Source: Petrolisthes cinctipes
Lineage: Eukaryota; Arthropoda; Malacostraca; Decapoda; Porcellanidae
DNA: 64,000 nucleotides
Assembly (NCBI GenBank): GCA_033782935.1
Contig: JAWQEG010000255.1
Coordinates: 861,017-925,016, forward strand
Direction: 5' to 3'
Below, in pieces: positions 43,915-54,441 of the stretch (the first letter of the stretch is position 1; the number at the start of each line of letters is the position of its first letter). The notes under the pieces are model-generated. The model worked only from the letters and a program-made list of their open reading frames with translations. It ran no database searches and was not told the DNA's origin. Position numbers and translations under genes: made by a program.

Positions 43915-45380
43915 GAAGTCCGGTGAGTGGGGGCAGATGAGCGACCTGGAGAAGAAGATGGACCAGGAGAAGGGACTGACTCGAAAAGCTTTTCAAGGCG
44001 AGATGCAACAGTATCCATCTTTTCGGTAAGGGTAGTGACAGTTGAGATGATGGCCTGCTGAGCCTCGACCAAGGTGGAGAGTTTGGAGTCATTGGCAGCC
44101 TGAGCGGCAACCAGCCCATCAATCCTGGCTTCAAGGGGAGAAAAGCGGTTTTCAAGAGCCGTACATCGTGCCATGAGGGTAGCAACAGACTTGCGGAGGG
44201 CCAGGTCTGGAGGTGAGGCAGGGTTGGTAGGAGGAACAGACTGGGGAGGTGGTGGTGGTGGTGGTGGTGGTGGTGGTGGAGGCGGAGCAATAGTAGAGAC
44301 ACGAGCCTGGACCTGACGTCGAGTACATCCATGCCACACGTTAACCCCTGGCTGAAAGCATCGTGGACACTTCCATCGAGACGTATCTTCAGGAGGTGAA
44401 GGCTCAGAGGTGGAGGCAGCAGGACGTGATGGTTCACCCCTGACAGGACACGTCTTGGAATCATGGTCGGCCGCACACCATGCACACTTCAGCCTGGCAG
44501 AACAGTACCGGGAGATATGCCCAACTCCCCAGCACCTGTAGCACCAAGGCTGGTCATTATGAAGTTTCCTCACCTCACACGGTGGAAGACAAGGGAGGAA
44601 ATCAAAGGAAATCTCATTTGGAGGTGGATCGGGTTGACTCCAGACAACAACAATACGGCTAATGGGGGAACCATCTTGGAAAAAACGACGGGCAAAGTAC
44701 ACACCAGGGTATCCTTTGGCAAGTTTCGGGTCAACATCAATAGGAAAACGGGTGAGGATGTAGCTGGGGAACTTACGAGGCCTCTCAGGTGAGTCTTCAA
44801 GAATGAGAGGCAGAGATAAAAATTCACCAGCCTTCACTCTATCAATGATGTCCTGACGCTGCCTAGAGATGTAGACAAACCGGGAGGTCACAGCAGCCAT
44901 CTTGACTTCAGCCAGTTCACGCTGCAACTGGAAGGCCCTGTTGACATCAGACAACCAACGCAGCTTTGTGTCCGTAGATGGGTTTCCAGAGAAGGAGAGT
45001 TTGACATAGGCATCTCCCGGGGCAAAAGCAGGAAGGTTGGACGAGGGCAAGGAGTTGGTATACAAAGAAGAAACACCAGGGTGAGGCAGAGAAGGTACAT
45101 CGTGCACAGCTGAAGCACCCTTGGCAGTCTTGGCAGCTGGAGGCAAACAGTCCACACCATCGGAATCCTGCGAGGAGTCGGACGAGGCATCAACAGGTCG
45201 CTTGGTAGAGATTGAGGAGGTGGACGGCTGCAACCTGTGCTGCGGAGTGACCGAGGAGAGGGGGGGAGGGTTGCGAGAAGGCAGCTCAGGCCAGTGATCC
45301 TCAATTGGAGACTCGTCTTCCTCCGACATTGCCAAGTCGGCCTCCAAGCAGGAATCCGCACTCTCCATCAGGCCAGGCAA
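43890..45380 (-). CDS. LINE ORF1 protein with zinc knuckles
   Basis: 496 residues, unbroken. The middle has CCHC-type knuckles (CYRCWGVGHISRYC, then CAWCAADHDSKTC), followed by a C-x2-C pattern (CPRCFQPG), a run of 14-15 prolines (44280-44235 region, GGT repeats on the plus strand) and a C-terminal heptad-rich region (MARCTALENRFSPLEARIDGL) that may form a coiled coil. This is the Gag-like RNA-binding ORF1 of I/Jockey-related LINEs. It would bind element RNA in the cytoplasm. Confidence 0.85.
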   Translation of the reverse strand: MPGLMESADSCLEADLAMSEEDESPIEDHWPELPSRNPPPLSSVTPQHRLQPSTSSISTKRPVDASSDSSQDSDGVDCLPPAAKTAKGASAVHDVPSLPHPGVSSLYTNSLPSSNLPAFAPGDAYVKLSFSGNPSTDTKLRWLSDVNRAFQLQRELAEVKMAAVTSRFVYISRQRQDIIDRVKAGEFLSLPLILEDSPERPRKFPSYILTRFPIDVDPKLAKGYPGVYFARRFFQDGSPISRIVVVWSQPDPPPNEISFDFLPCLPPCEVRKLHNDQPWCYRCWGVGHISRYCSARLKCAWCAADHDSKTCPVRGEPSRPAASTSEPSPPEDTSRWKCPRCFQPGVNVWHGCTRRQVQARVSTIAPPPPPPPPPPPPPPQSVPPTNPASPPDLALRKSVATLMARCTALENRFSPLEARIDGLVAAQAANDSKLSTLVEAQQAIISTVTTLTEKMDTVASRLEKLFESVPSPGPSSSPGRSSAPTHRTSTSKYRVR

Positions 45381-45665
45381 GGCCTAGATGGAAAGGAAAC
45401 AACAACACAAACAACTAAACACTCAATCAGCCAGGGACACACACACACACACACACAGAAAATCACAACAAAACTATACACAGAACCACAACAGACAAAC
45501 AACACCAGCAACACCACAGAAACAGCAACACACAAACAAGAACTCACAAACAACACAAAAAACACAAACAAGAGCTCCAAAACAACACAAAACAACAACA
45601 CAAACGAGAATGGAGGCAGAGCGCCACAAGTACGTCCACACTCCACCTGTTCTGGAGCGAGACTG
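45381..45665 (-). other. LINE 5' region
   Basis: Between the ORF1 start and the target duplication. Strongly purine/AAC-rich on the plus strand with a (CA)n run at 45439-45460. An internal promoter is expected here in this class, but I cannot point to one. Confidence 0.5.
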
Positions 45666-45675
45666 AGTCTGAGAG

Positions 45676-47034
45676 GTGAGACTGGAAATTAGTATACAGT
45701 ATACCTTATCTCCAGTAAAGTTATCTTCTAGATGGGGAAGAACATTACTTAGCAGTATGGACTGAGAAGCCACCGTGTCTCGTAAGACCTTAATAGGATA
45801 GGTCTGACCCTCCTTTGTCAAAGCCACGTCACCATCAAAAATAAAGTCATCAAACAACTGTTTTGACTGGACAACACTACTATTAGAAGCTACAGGATTT
45901 GATGAGGTAGAGGAACCTGATGCAGTAGAGATGAAACTTTTCCTACTACTTGTACATTTGGGGTGTTTACAAAAAGCAATAGTATGGCCTGGCTTCCTAC
46001 AGTATACACATGTTAATTGGCTAGTAGTGAACCCGCTACCCCTCAGCTTATCCTTAGCATCTTTGTACTTGAAATCGTCAGAGGAACTTTTTACAGAAAG
46101 AGTGAGGTCTCCCTCACGCCTCGACTAGATCTGGAGCCTCAAAGCCTGCACATCTGCTTGTTCCGCCACCCTCAATAGTTCCATCTCGCCCCTCTCCTCT
46201 ATGTATTTCACAATAGGTAAGGGCACTTTTCTTTTAAATTCCTCTAGGACAATGAGATTAATAAGTTCTGAATAGGTGGTGACCGAGAGAACATTTAGCC
46301 ATTTCTTAAAATATTTAAGCTTATCACATGCAAATTCCACATATGTTTGATGCTTATTTTTGACCAGTTTCCTGAATTTATCTCTGTACGTCTCTGGGGT
46401 TACCACATGGACATACAGAATCTGTTGCTTGACAAACTCATAGTCATTGGGTCTATCTAGGTAAGTGTAAGTACAAAATGATTTACCTGTTTGTTTAGGG
46501 GCAATCAGCGACATCTTTAGGCCACTCTATTTTAGTTGCTAATCAATCGAAAAGGCAGAATGAACCCTCAATATCACCTTCATCAAAAGCAGATATCATT
46601 GTAGTTACACTAGACATGTTAATTAAAGGATAGTTCCTTTTCCTCCACTCTGCTTCCTTCTCTACCTTGTTCTCTAGCCACTGCCAACTTTTCCCTTTCG
46701 AGTTCTAGTTTTTCTCTTTCTAGTTAAATATTCTCCCATTCGAGCTGGTATTACATCTCTACCCAGAGCTTTTCAACCTGAGAAACTTCAGGTTTGTTAT
46801 TACTCTTACCACCCGGTGTTTTAGCAGACTGAGTTGGAGGGATAGTGTCAAGGTTAAAAGGGACTTATTCCTCATCTTCAGTGTCGGGTAGAGCAGGGGT
46901 GTCCACAATTCCCTGCTTCACTAAATATTTTACAACAACATCCTTAATTACCGACTTAGTGAGTTTACTTGGGTGATCAGGTAAAGGGATCTGACAATTT
47001 TAATCCACTCTTTCTTCCAAAAGATATTTATGTA
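45676..47034 (-). pseudogene. Second Gypsy element: gag and protease start
   Basis: Read towards lower coordinates: an N-terminal gag block (about 46980-46870), a decayed stretch, a SCAN-like helical domain in 46514-46125 (YVEFACDKLKYFKKWL, LILEEFKRKVPLP-type), a CCHC knuckle at about 46025-45970 (CVYCRKPGHTIAFC), and the first half of a protease at 45857-45676 (YPIKVLRDTVASQS, where an active-site D-S/T-G would be expected but RDTVAS is read). The gene is cut at 45676 by the I-type LINE; its continuation is at 40042-39428 in the same frame. Several stops in 46515-46870. Confidence 0.7.
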
Positions 47035-47043
47035 TTCAGGGAG

Positions 47044-47137
47044 TTTTTTTTTTTTTTTCAATTCCTTGTGCCATGGAATCAATCAATAGGCAGACAACAA
47101 TTCATAAGGGTAGGCGGGACCCATGAAAATCCAATGA

Positions 47138-47180
<43 letters not shown>

Positions 47181-47290
47181 TAACAGAATGAAGCACAAGA
47201 ATACAGACAAATATTTACATTATGACCTACGTAAATCCACCAAAACGAGGGTGGAGTACCAGAAGTTCCTCCAAAACCTGGTGGTTCAGT
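47044..47290 (-). mobile_element. 5'-truncated copy of the I-type LINE
   Basis: Matches the 3' end of the LINE at 40053-40330 (CAATAGGCAGACAACA, CCACCAAAACGAGGGTGG), with a T run at 47044-47059 as tail and an expanded CA run in the middle. Flanks ATTCAGGGAG and AGTCAGGGGAG look like an imperfect target duplication. Confidence 0.85.
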
Positions 47291-47340
47291 CAGGGGAGGG
47301 GTTAGCAAGGAAATTTTCTACACCATAGCCCTTACCTTCC

Positions 47341-49195
47341 ATGATTAAAAATATACTAGATGGATATCCATAGTTGCTTCACAATTCAACTGATCAAACC
47401 AAGTAATTCAGTGGTGATTTTAGATAAACCAGATTATTTTACAAAGATGGATAACCTTTTAAGACAGTGATCGTTCAACGTTTGAGAAACTTGTGTCCTC
47501 GCCTCTAAAGCGGTTATCCTCAGACTTCAACAAAAAAGTAAGAAACCTTTTAAAAGATGTGCTAGACGTGGATGCCAGCAATTTCATACAAATCAATCCC
47601 GGACTACCCTACATCTATGGATTACCCAAGACACACAAGCAACATGTTCCTCTACGACCAATCATCGCCCAGACAGGTTTTTTTACCTATATATTATCGA
47701 AATTTCTGGCCAGTAAACTAGCACCTTTGGTTGGCACTTTCTCCAGTTCACATATATATAATTCATTCCCTAAATTTCTCCAATGGAAAGTTAGTAAGTT
47801 TTGATGTAGATTCCTTATATACAAAAGTTCCCTTTGATGATGTGTTAAGATTTTTAGCAGAGAAATTGCCTGACTGTAACATTAACTTAGGAATGCCACA
47901 AGATATGTTTCTCCAATTAATTAGCCTGTGTGTAGATTGTAATGCATTCTCCTTTGGTACCCAGTTTTATAAGCAAAAGTTTGGCATGGGGATGAGCTCT
48001 CCTTTATCTCCAATTATGAGTAACCTGTACATGGAATATTTTGAGACTTCCCATCCTTACAACCATTTCTCACCCAGATCTTACTTGGTTCAGATACGTT
48101 GATGACATTTTTTCCTTTTGGCCTAATACCCTTAACAATTCTGAGGATATTTTCTCAAATCTCAATGTATTGGTTCCCTCCATTAAATTCAAAATAGAGT
48201 GGAAAACAAATGACTCCCTTCCATTTCTAGATGTACTGGTACAAAAAGATGCTAACTCTCTCAGTTTTTCAGTCTATAGAAAACCTATTCAGTGTAATCT
48301 GTATATTCATTTTTTCTCATACCACCATATTTCAACCAAAATGTCAGTGGTTTCTTCTATGTTTCTCAGAGCACTGTGAATTTCTAGTCCCCAGCACCTA
48401 GATCCGGAAAATGCTAAAATCTGGCAAATATTATTGGACATAAAATACTCCAAATAGTTCATAAGGAAAGCTTACTTCAAAGCTAGGAAATAATTTTTCG
48501 TGCCAAAATCCCCTGTTAAACAGAAACCATACATAACATTGCCCTATGTGTCAAGCCTTGATGTTGTCAAAGCTGTGAGTCAGGATTTAGATGTAAACAT
48601 TGCATTTAGGTATAATTCAACCATAGGCTAAAATCTTTGTTAGTTAAGAGTAAGCCCAAGAGCGAAGTCACTGCCGGTGTGTATAAAATCCCATGCCAAG
48701 ATTGTGATTTAGTTTATGTGGGTGAAACTAGCAGGGATTTGAACATCCATATAAAGGAACATAAATAGGCCTGCAAAGTAGGAAACAACAACATTGCAAT
48801 CCTTGTTCATTCATATGAAAAGAACCATAGAATAGATTGGAATGCGTGCCAAATGTTGTACAAATGTATCAATTCTAAGAAACGTAGGATTGTTGAATTA
48901 GTATGTATTAATAAGTACAATAATTTTAACCTATTAGAGGGTATGTTTAAGTTAGACCCAGTCATGAAAGGGTTAGTCAGTAAGTGTTTGCCGCCAAAAG
49001 TACTCCCACCACCCATCAGTGAAGCGCCTCGGGCAACAGGCACGACGGATTAGGTGGTGAAGTGAGGTTGCTGGCGGGTCACAACGTAGTGTATATAAAC
49101 TCACTCGAAAGTAATGGATGTACAGTACCACTCTTAACCTGTATTTCTACTGAAGAGGGCGACAGAGGTCACCGAAACTTCTGGAATAAAATATT
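47341..49195 (+). pseudogene. Second Penelope-like element, decayed
   Basis: Fragments in three frames follow the family order: the N-terminal block ending TKMDNLLRQ (about 47410-47465), RT with LPYIYGLPKTHK and RPIIAQ (47595-47670), SFDVDSLYTKVPFDD (about 47800-47845), GMGMSSPLSPIMSNLYME (about 47985-48040), the catalytic RYVDD (about 48097-48111) and SLPFLDVLV, then a GIY-YIG nuclease (GVYKIPC, LVYVGETSRD, about 48680-48740) broken by a stop. The tail has CACCGAAACTTCTGG followed by AATAAA. Frameshifts near 47790, 48095 and 48380 at least. A different lineage from the element at 1.7-4.3 kb. Confidence 0.82.
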
Positions 49196-49300
49196 TCGTC
49201 TACCAGTTTGGGTTTTATTACTTACATTCATGATCACGTCAGTGTGATTTTCCACCCATTGATGATGTTGACGATGGTGTGATACCAGTATGATGATTCC

Positions 49301-49565
49301 ATAAACACACACACACACATTACAGAGCCATTGTACCGGTACCACACTAACACACACCACACATACACACACATACACACACACTACAGTGCCATTGTAC
49401 CAGTACCACACATATACACATACGCACACCACACATACACACACACTACAAAACCATTGTACCAGTACCACACATATACACATACACATACCACAAATAC
49501 ACACACACACACACATATACTACAGAGCCATTGTACCGGTACCACACATACACACACCACACATA
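49301..49565. repeat. CA-rich minisatellite with GCCATTGTACC core
   Basis: Four units of about 65 bp: CA-rich part, then ACTACAGWGCCATTGTACC and (A/G)GTACCACAC. Frames through it are repeat translations. Confidence 0.9.
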
Positions 49566-49917
49566 GCCCTTGACTCTTGCGAGGCCCCGAGATTACTGGG
49601 TGTCGCGCCAGATGAGACAGTGGAGCTTCGTGGTGATGTTGGTACCATAGCTTCTCTTCTGTCCCATTAGATGACGACACCTTATTTATACACGTCACTA
49701 TCAAGGGAGAGCAGCTACACCGTCACTCACAGCATCTTGGAATATGGTGAGTTGACGACGATGTAGGGGATATTTTCTTGATGTGTCGGTGAAGCCAGGA
49801 TAATTGCCGAACAACTGGACCCAGTTCACCTCTGAAAAATCCCAGACGTTTCCTCGTGGATTCGAACCCGGGTCCTTGACATCCGCAGTCCGTCTTTTTA
49901 TCCACTCTGTCACTGCA
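49566..49917 (-). repeat. tRNA-derived SINE, copy 2
   Basis: Same family as 1006-1390. On the minus strand the first about 60 nt (49917-49857) are tRNA-like: GTGACAGAGTGGATAAA (box A) and GGTTCGAATCC (perfect box B) 35 nt later, most like a tRNA-Leu or -Ser type. A body shared with copy 1 follows. CA-rich repeats flank both ends. Confidence 0.75.
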
Positions 49918-50044
49918 CACCACACATACACACACACCACACATACACACATACACACACACCACACATACACACAACACATACACACACACTACCGTCA
50001 ACACCACCAATTGCATACGGCCCTATGTATCATGAATGTACAGT

Positions 50045-50228
50045 AAAGCAACTTGATTCCTCCAAAGTATGCCAGGAAACAACAGGACCAGATGAACAAA
50101 ATTAATGGTGGCCTGAATCTAGTAAGAATTTTATAGGGGTGGGATGGCTTAGGTCTAGTGTCTTATGTTTTGTTGTTGTTTTGAATAGTTTGGGTGAATC
50201 AGTAACATTCCAACATGCCACAAACAAA
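50045..50228. mobile_element. Hairpin MITE, copy 6
   Basis: Arm CTTGATTCCTCCAAAGTATG near 50050 and its partner TAGTTTGGGTGAATC near 50195; right flank TTAA at 50229-50232. The left outer end is lost or replaced. Confidence 0.6.
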
Positions 50229-50232
50229 TTAA

Positions 50233-50397
50233 GGGTGTATTACACACACTTTGGTACATTAGAGTGCCTTGATTCCTCCAAAGTATACCAGGAAACAACA
50301 GGATGAGAATAACAATAATATTAGTGTTCTGTTACTTGGAATATGCTGGAGGCATCAGTTGCTCCACATTTCCCACCACCAGCACAATACTCGCCAC
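50233..50397. mobile_element. TTAA-flanked hairpin MITE, copy 7
   Basis: TTAA at 50229-50232, shared with copy 6, and 50398-50401. Ends GGGTGTATTACAC and the complement of ACTCGCCAC; arms GATTCCTCCAAAGTA and ATGCTGGAGGCATC. Confidence 0.7.
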
Positions 50398-50401
50398 TTA
50401 A

Positions 50402-50719
50402 TTAAAACAGCTTATCTTATTGTGTTGTGTAATATCCTGTTAGACATATTTGAGGTACAGTCGGCATCAGCAATTCGTATACACCACTGTGACATCAAGG
50501 GTTCGTAACAACTAAAAAAAAAGTATATTAATTTTCTAACACAAAATTCTTCTATTAATGTTATTTAGGTAATACTTGAATCAGTCAGCAGAACAATGCT
50601 TACAGTATGTGCAGAATAACAACTCCTTTTAACTAATGCTTTGTGTACGAATTCCTGAGGCCGACTGTACATTTAGATGATATTAATAGTAGCATGTACC
50701 TTTGGTTAGAGATGTAGTA
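50402..50719. other. AT-rich DNA, no gene seen
   Basis: No recognisable feature; short A run near 50510. Confidence 0.4.
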
Positions 50720-50792
50720 TGTGTGTGTGTGTGTATGCGTGTGTGTGTGTGTGCTCCAGATGATGATAATAGTAACCTGTACCTTTGGTTAG

Positions 50793-50829
<37 letters not shown>

Positions 50830-50888
50830 CCAGGTTGACCACCAACACTTTACCCTCCCTCCTTTAATTTAAATCAGCTATTACTTAC

Positions 50889-50937
<49 letters not shown>
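50720..50937. repeat. (GT)n tracts with a duplicated spacer
   Basis: Three GT runs. CAGATGATGATAATAGTA-type spacer with ACCTTTGGTTAGAG occurs before two of them (about 50697 and 50780). Confidence 0.9.
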
Positions 50938-50941
<4 letters not shown>

Positions 50942-51055
50942 TCAATACTCCAACCTACATGCATCCAAGCTGTGGTACACAAATAATGATGATAATAATT
51001 AATGACAGAATAATAATAGTAGTAATAATCCAGGTACAGTAGTAGTTTCATGACT

Positions 51056-51240
51056 ATGGATGGTAAGGCTCCAGCACCATTTACTTTTATTTCTATGGGT
51101 GGTGAGGCTCCAGCACCATTTACATTCATTTCTATAGATGGTAAGGCTCCAGCACCATTTACTTTTATTTCTATGGGTGGTGAGGCTCCAGCACCAATTG
51201 CCTTTATTTCCATGGGTGGTGAGGCTCCAGCACCAGTACA
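51056..51240. repeat. Minisatellite, 36-39 bp unit, five copies
   Basis: GGTGAGGCTCCAGCACCA plus TTTACTTTTATTTCTATG repeats with small changes. The unit is close to a multiple of three, so frames stay open on both strands; no protein is implied. Confidence 0.9.
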
Positions 51241-51305
51241 AGACCTCTGACAGACAAGGGGTCCAACTCGTAGGTTATATGAACCTTTAGTGGAGTCATT
51301 GTTAG

Positions 51306-51460
51306 TTTTACACAGTGGCAGTATCGTAACCAATGTGGTATAAGGTGCAGCCACTGCACACTGGCTACCATTAAGAATTGGGAAGTTCTTTTATAAAGAA
51401 TCTCGGTGACCTACCCCTCCACAGGAGGGGTAGGTAAGTCTCACCCCGCCTCCACGTGGT
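51306..51460 (+). ncRNA. U4-snRNA-like 5' segment followed by two hairpins
   Basis: CAGTGGCAGTATCGTAACC plus AATG matches the conserved start of U4 snRNA at all but about one base. The sequence after it departs from U4: a hairpin GTGCAG-CCA-CTGCAC and, 90 nt on, a perfect 10-bp hairpin CTACCCCTCC-ACA-GGAGGGGTAG. No clear Sm site. So either a U4-derived repeat or pseudogene, or a chance match of a structured RNA. Low confidence in any function. Confidence 0.3.
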
Positions 51461-51792
51461 GACCTCGGGGGACACCTCCCTGTTTTTATCAGTATTTTAC
51501 TTTATAGAAGCTGAAGGTGAAGCTGAAGGGGGAGGCGGTGTGGGGGCACAATAGGTTCCCCCACATATAGATTTTAATTTCCCTTTTAATATTATTAGTG
51601 ACGAAATTGTTTTTAAATTGTAATTATAATTATTTTTTTAAGTGTATAGTGTGCAATTTTTTTTCCTTTTTCTGTCTTTTATTATTATTAGGTACTTAAA
51701 AAAAAAAAGCTTGACAATGTTGATGACCCTTGTCCCTCAGGGGGTGAGCACCGAGCGCTGCGTTGGCCTTGCCAGCCAACAGTGGCCCTCCA

Positions 51793-52232
51793 ATGGGGGA
51801 AGACGCAACTCACGCTGCATGTTCACTATCCTGGTCGACATTGGACAACCGAGAATTATTCTCATTTCTCTATTCTCAAATTTTTCTAAAGTTTCAAGAG
51901 TAGCTCTGGGAAGTTGAATCAGAGCAGGGGAGAGGTAATCAACAACTGAACGGATAAAAGCAATATAGATAGTCCTGGCTACTGGGATGGAGATGCCCGA
52001 GGAGTTGTTAGTGAGCCATTGAAGTGGCGTAAGTCGGCGCTGGAGACGACCCAATAAGTCCTGGACAATGGGATGGTCTTGAGATCTGACAGAGACAATC
52101 GGCCAAATATTGACTGGCGCGCCCAGGTAGCGATACTGGGAACACATAGGAATGACAGTCCCTCCAATGGTGAACACTGGCCGAGCTTGATGAAGGTGGC
52201 AGGTGAATATTCTGCTCTTATCTGGGGAGAGA
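51793..52232 (-). mobile_element. Internal fragment of the I-type LINE ORF2
   Basis: Over 90% identical by eye to 41403-41845 and in the same orientation; it encodes the region after the RT (TIGGTVIPMCSQYRYLG to MQRELRLPP). Both ends are internal to the LINE, with no tail, so it was cut or carried by rearrangement. Its right edge meets the start of the CR1-type LINE. Confidence 0.85.
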
Positions 52233-52545
52233 GTGTTTTGGGCAGCGGTGGAGTGAAGACGTGCTTAACAGAGCTCCTACATTTCCTTCATTTGTCCCCG
52301 CGATCACTTGTTTGAGCAGCCAGTATTCTTGCTGGCTGCTAGAGGTATGTTTCAACCTTAATCTAAACCAGATAAGCGCCATAATGTGTTGAAATTAATT
52401 GAAATGTGATAACATTCTGGCCTAACAACATACCCACCGTACACCCGCCACCTCAGCGCCATCTTCATTTTCTACACTCCAAACAACCATTTCCTCAATT
52501 GTCCCAGTGCCCTATTTTCTGCGCTATAATATTATTACAGCAGTG

Positions 52546-53422
52546 ATGGCTCCCGGGAGGAGGAATAAGAAGCCTGAGGAAGCTTCTACTAGTGAAGAAG
52601 GCGCCTTATCACAAGACGTAAATGTAATAACAACCATTGGCGGGACCGGTAAACACAACACTACTACCTTAACGACCACCACCACCACCACCACCTCAGT
52701 GCCTGACGTAACAGAAATAATCAACCAGGAATTATCCAACACCAATCTACCAGGTGATATGCAGGCACTTGTGACAATCATAGGCAAAGTTATTCAAACA
52801 CAATTTGACACATATTTCTCCAAGGTCGACAACTTAATCACTACCAATAACAGACAAATTGACCATATGCAAACTAAAATTAATGAACTGGAAAATAAAA
52901 TAATCAATTTAGAAACAACAATAGATGACGTGGATCAGTACGAACGTAGAGACACAGTGATAATTAGTGGCCTCTCATTACCTGATGAATTAACGAATGA
53001 AAACCCCTGTGACCTCATAGTGAACACCATCAAACACCACCTCCATGTTAACATGACACATACAGATATTAATGTTGCACATCGCATTGGCCGTAAAACT
53101 CAAGGGAAAACAAGACCAATAATAGTGAAACTACAAAACCGCATAAAAAAATCAGAACTAGTACACACATGTATAACCGTAAAAACCACAACTGTATATT
53201 AATGAATCACTGACCCCTAAACGCCGTGAGATATATACTGTAATTCGTAGAATCAGGACACAACATAAACACCTTTTCCAACAATGTCACGCTTCTGATG
53301 GTAGGATAATAGTGAAACTTAGAAACTCCACAGTTAAGCACACCATAACCAATGACCAGTCACTTGCTCTATTCCTTGATGATCATCCAATCTTCAAAAA
53401 TACAGCTGAAAACATGAACTAA
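52546..53422 (+). pseudogene. LINE ORF1 (coiled coil plus RNA-binding domain), one frameshift
   Basis: ATG at 52546 (MAPGRRNKKPEE) is preferred over an upstream in-frame ATG at 52507. A Thr run from ACC repeats (about 52670-52695), a coiled coil (QIDHMQTKINELENKI), then an RRM-like L1-ORF1-type domain (VDQYERRDTVIISGL, DINVAHRIGR, RPIIVKLQNR). A frameshift near 53185 breaks it; the other frame continues INESLTPKRREIY to a stop at 53420-53422. Expected role: RNA-binding chaperone of the LINE. Confidence 0.78.
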
Positions 53423-53576
53423 CGCTTATTTGGATTCATACGATTGTTGATATTAATAACACTACTATTTGCAATGTGATTACTATTACTGTTAATATTT
53501 CTAATGACACCATTAATATTTATGTTACCATACCGTTTATATGTATTTTTTTTTCTTTCAAATAGAGCTACTAATA

Positions 53577-53624
53577 TTACTACTTTCTTCTACTACTACT
53601 ACTTTCTTCTACTACTACTACTTT

Positions 53625-53692
<68 letters not shown>

Positions 53693-53861
53693 TCTAATAC
53701 TACTACTACTACCACCACTAATACTACTACTACTACCACCACTACTACTACTACTATTAATACTACTACCACTAATACTACTACCACTAATACTATTACC
53801 ACTAAAACTATTGTTGCTACTACTACTACTACTACTACTACTACTATTGCTACTACTATTG

Positions 53862-53897
<36 letters not shown>

Positions 53898-54021
53898 TTA
53901 CTATTACTACTACTACTACTTCTACTATTACTATTACTATTACTACTACTACTACTACTACTATTTCTTTTACTTCTACAACCACAACTACTTCTACTAT
54001 TACTACTAATACTACTAATAT

Positions 54022-54068
<47 letters not shown>

Positions 54069-54070
54069 GT
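53577..54070. repeat. (ACT)n array in the ORF1-ORF2 spacer
   Basis: About 490 bp of TAC/ACT triplets with ATT, ACC and GCT variants. It gives long Thr, Leu, Val and Ser runs in all frames and on both strands. Confidence 0.95.
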
Positions 54071-54441
54071 ATTTTTATTCTTTACAATATGTACAATGGT
54101 ATATTCATAAGCAAATTGTTTCATCTGTGGTATATATACTCCTATTTTGTTTTCCCTGGTTAATTTTGTCCGTTTGCTGCTATTACTATATACCATGTAT
54201 AAACTATTCTACCTGCTAAACTAGGTACAACACATGCATACCCGTTACAGACTGGCCTTTATCAGTCTCATATATATTTATTAATAAGTTTTTTTTTTCT
54301 TGCTTTATTATTACAATTTTTTGTTGTTATTGATAAATTTACTCCCCTCTCAACTCTCTCTCGAATCTCCTCTCTCCCTTCCTCCCCTACCTCTAATCCT
54401 CTGACAAACTACAACCTTTAACTTAATATAACTTTTTATTA

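Larger units (their letters stand above)
40053..45665 (-). mobile_element. I-type LINE, near full length, with 10-bp target duplication
   Basis: AGTCTGAGAG occurs at 40043-40052 and 45666-45675. Next to the left copy is a 25-bp T run (40053-40077), the poly(A) tail of a minus-strand insertion. Inside are ORF1 (45380-43890) and ORF2 with endonuclease, RT and RNase H (about 43914-40209). An RNase H after the RT places it in the I-related group. It interrupts the protease of the second Gypsy element. Confidence 0.92.

Noticed and set aside
49857..49917. A functional tRNA-Leu gene on the minus strand
   Set aside because: Box B is perfect, but the 3' half does not close an acceptor stem and the segment continues into a repeat shared with 1006-1390.
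53504..54163. Long Thr, Leu, Val and Ser frames
   Set aside because: All arise from the ACT triplet array in the LINE spacer.
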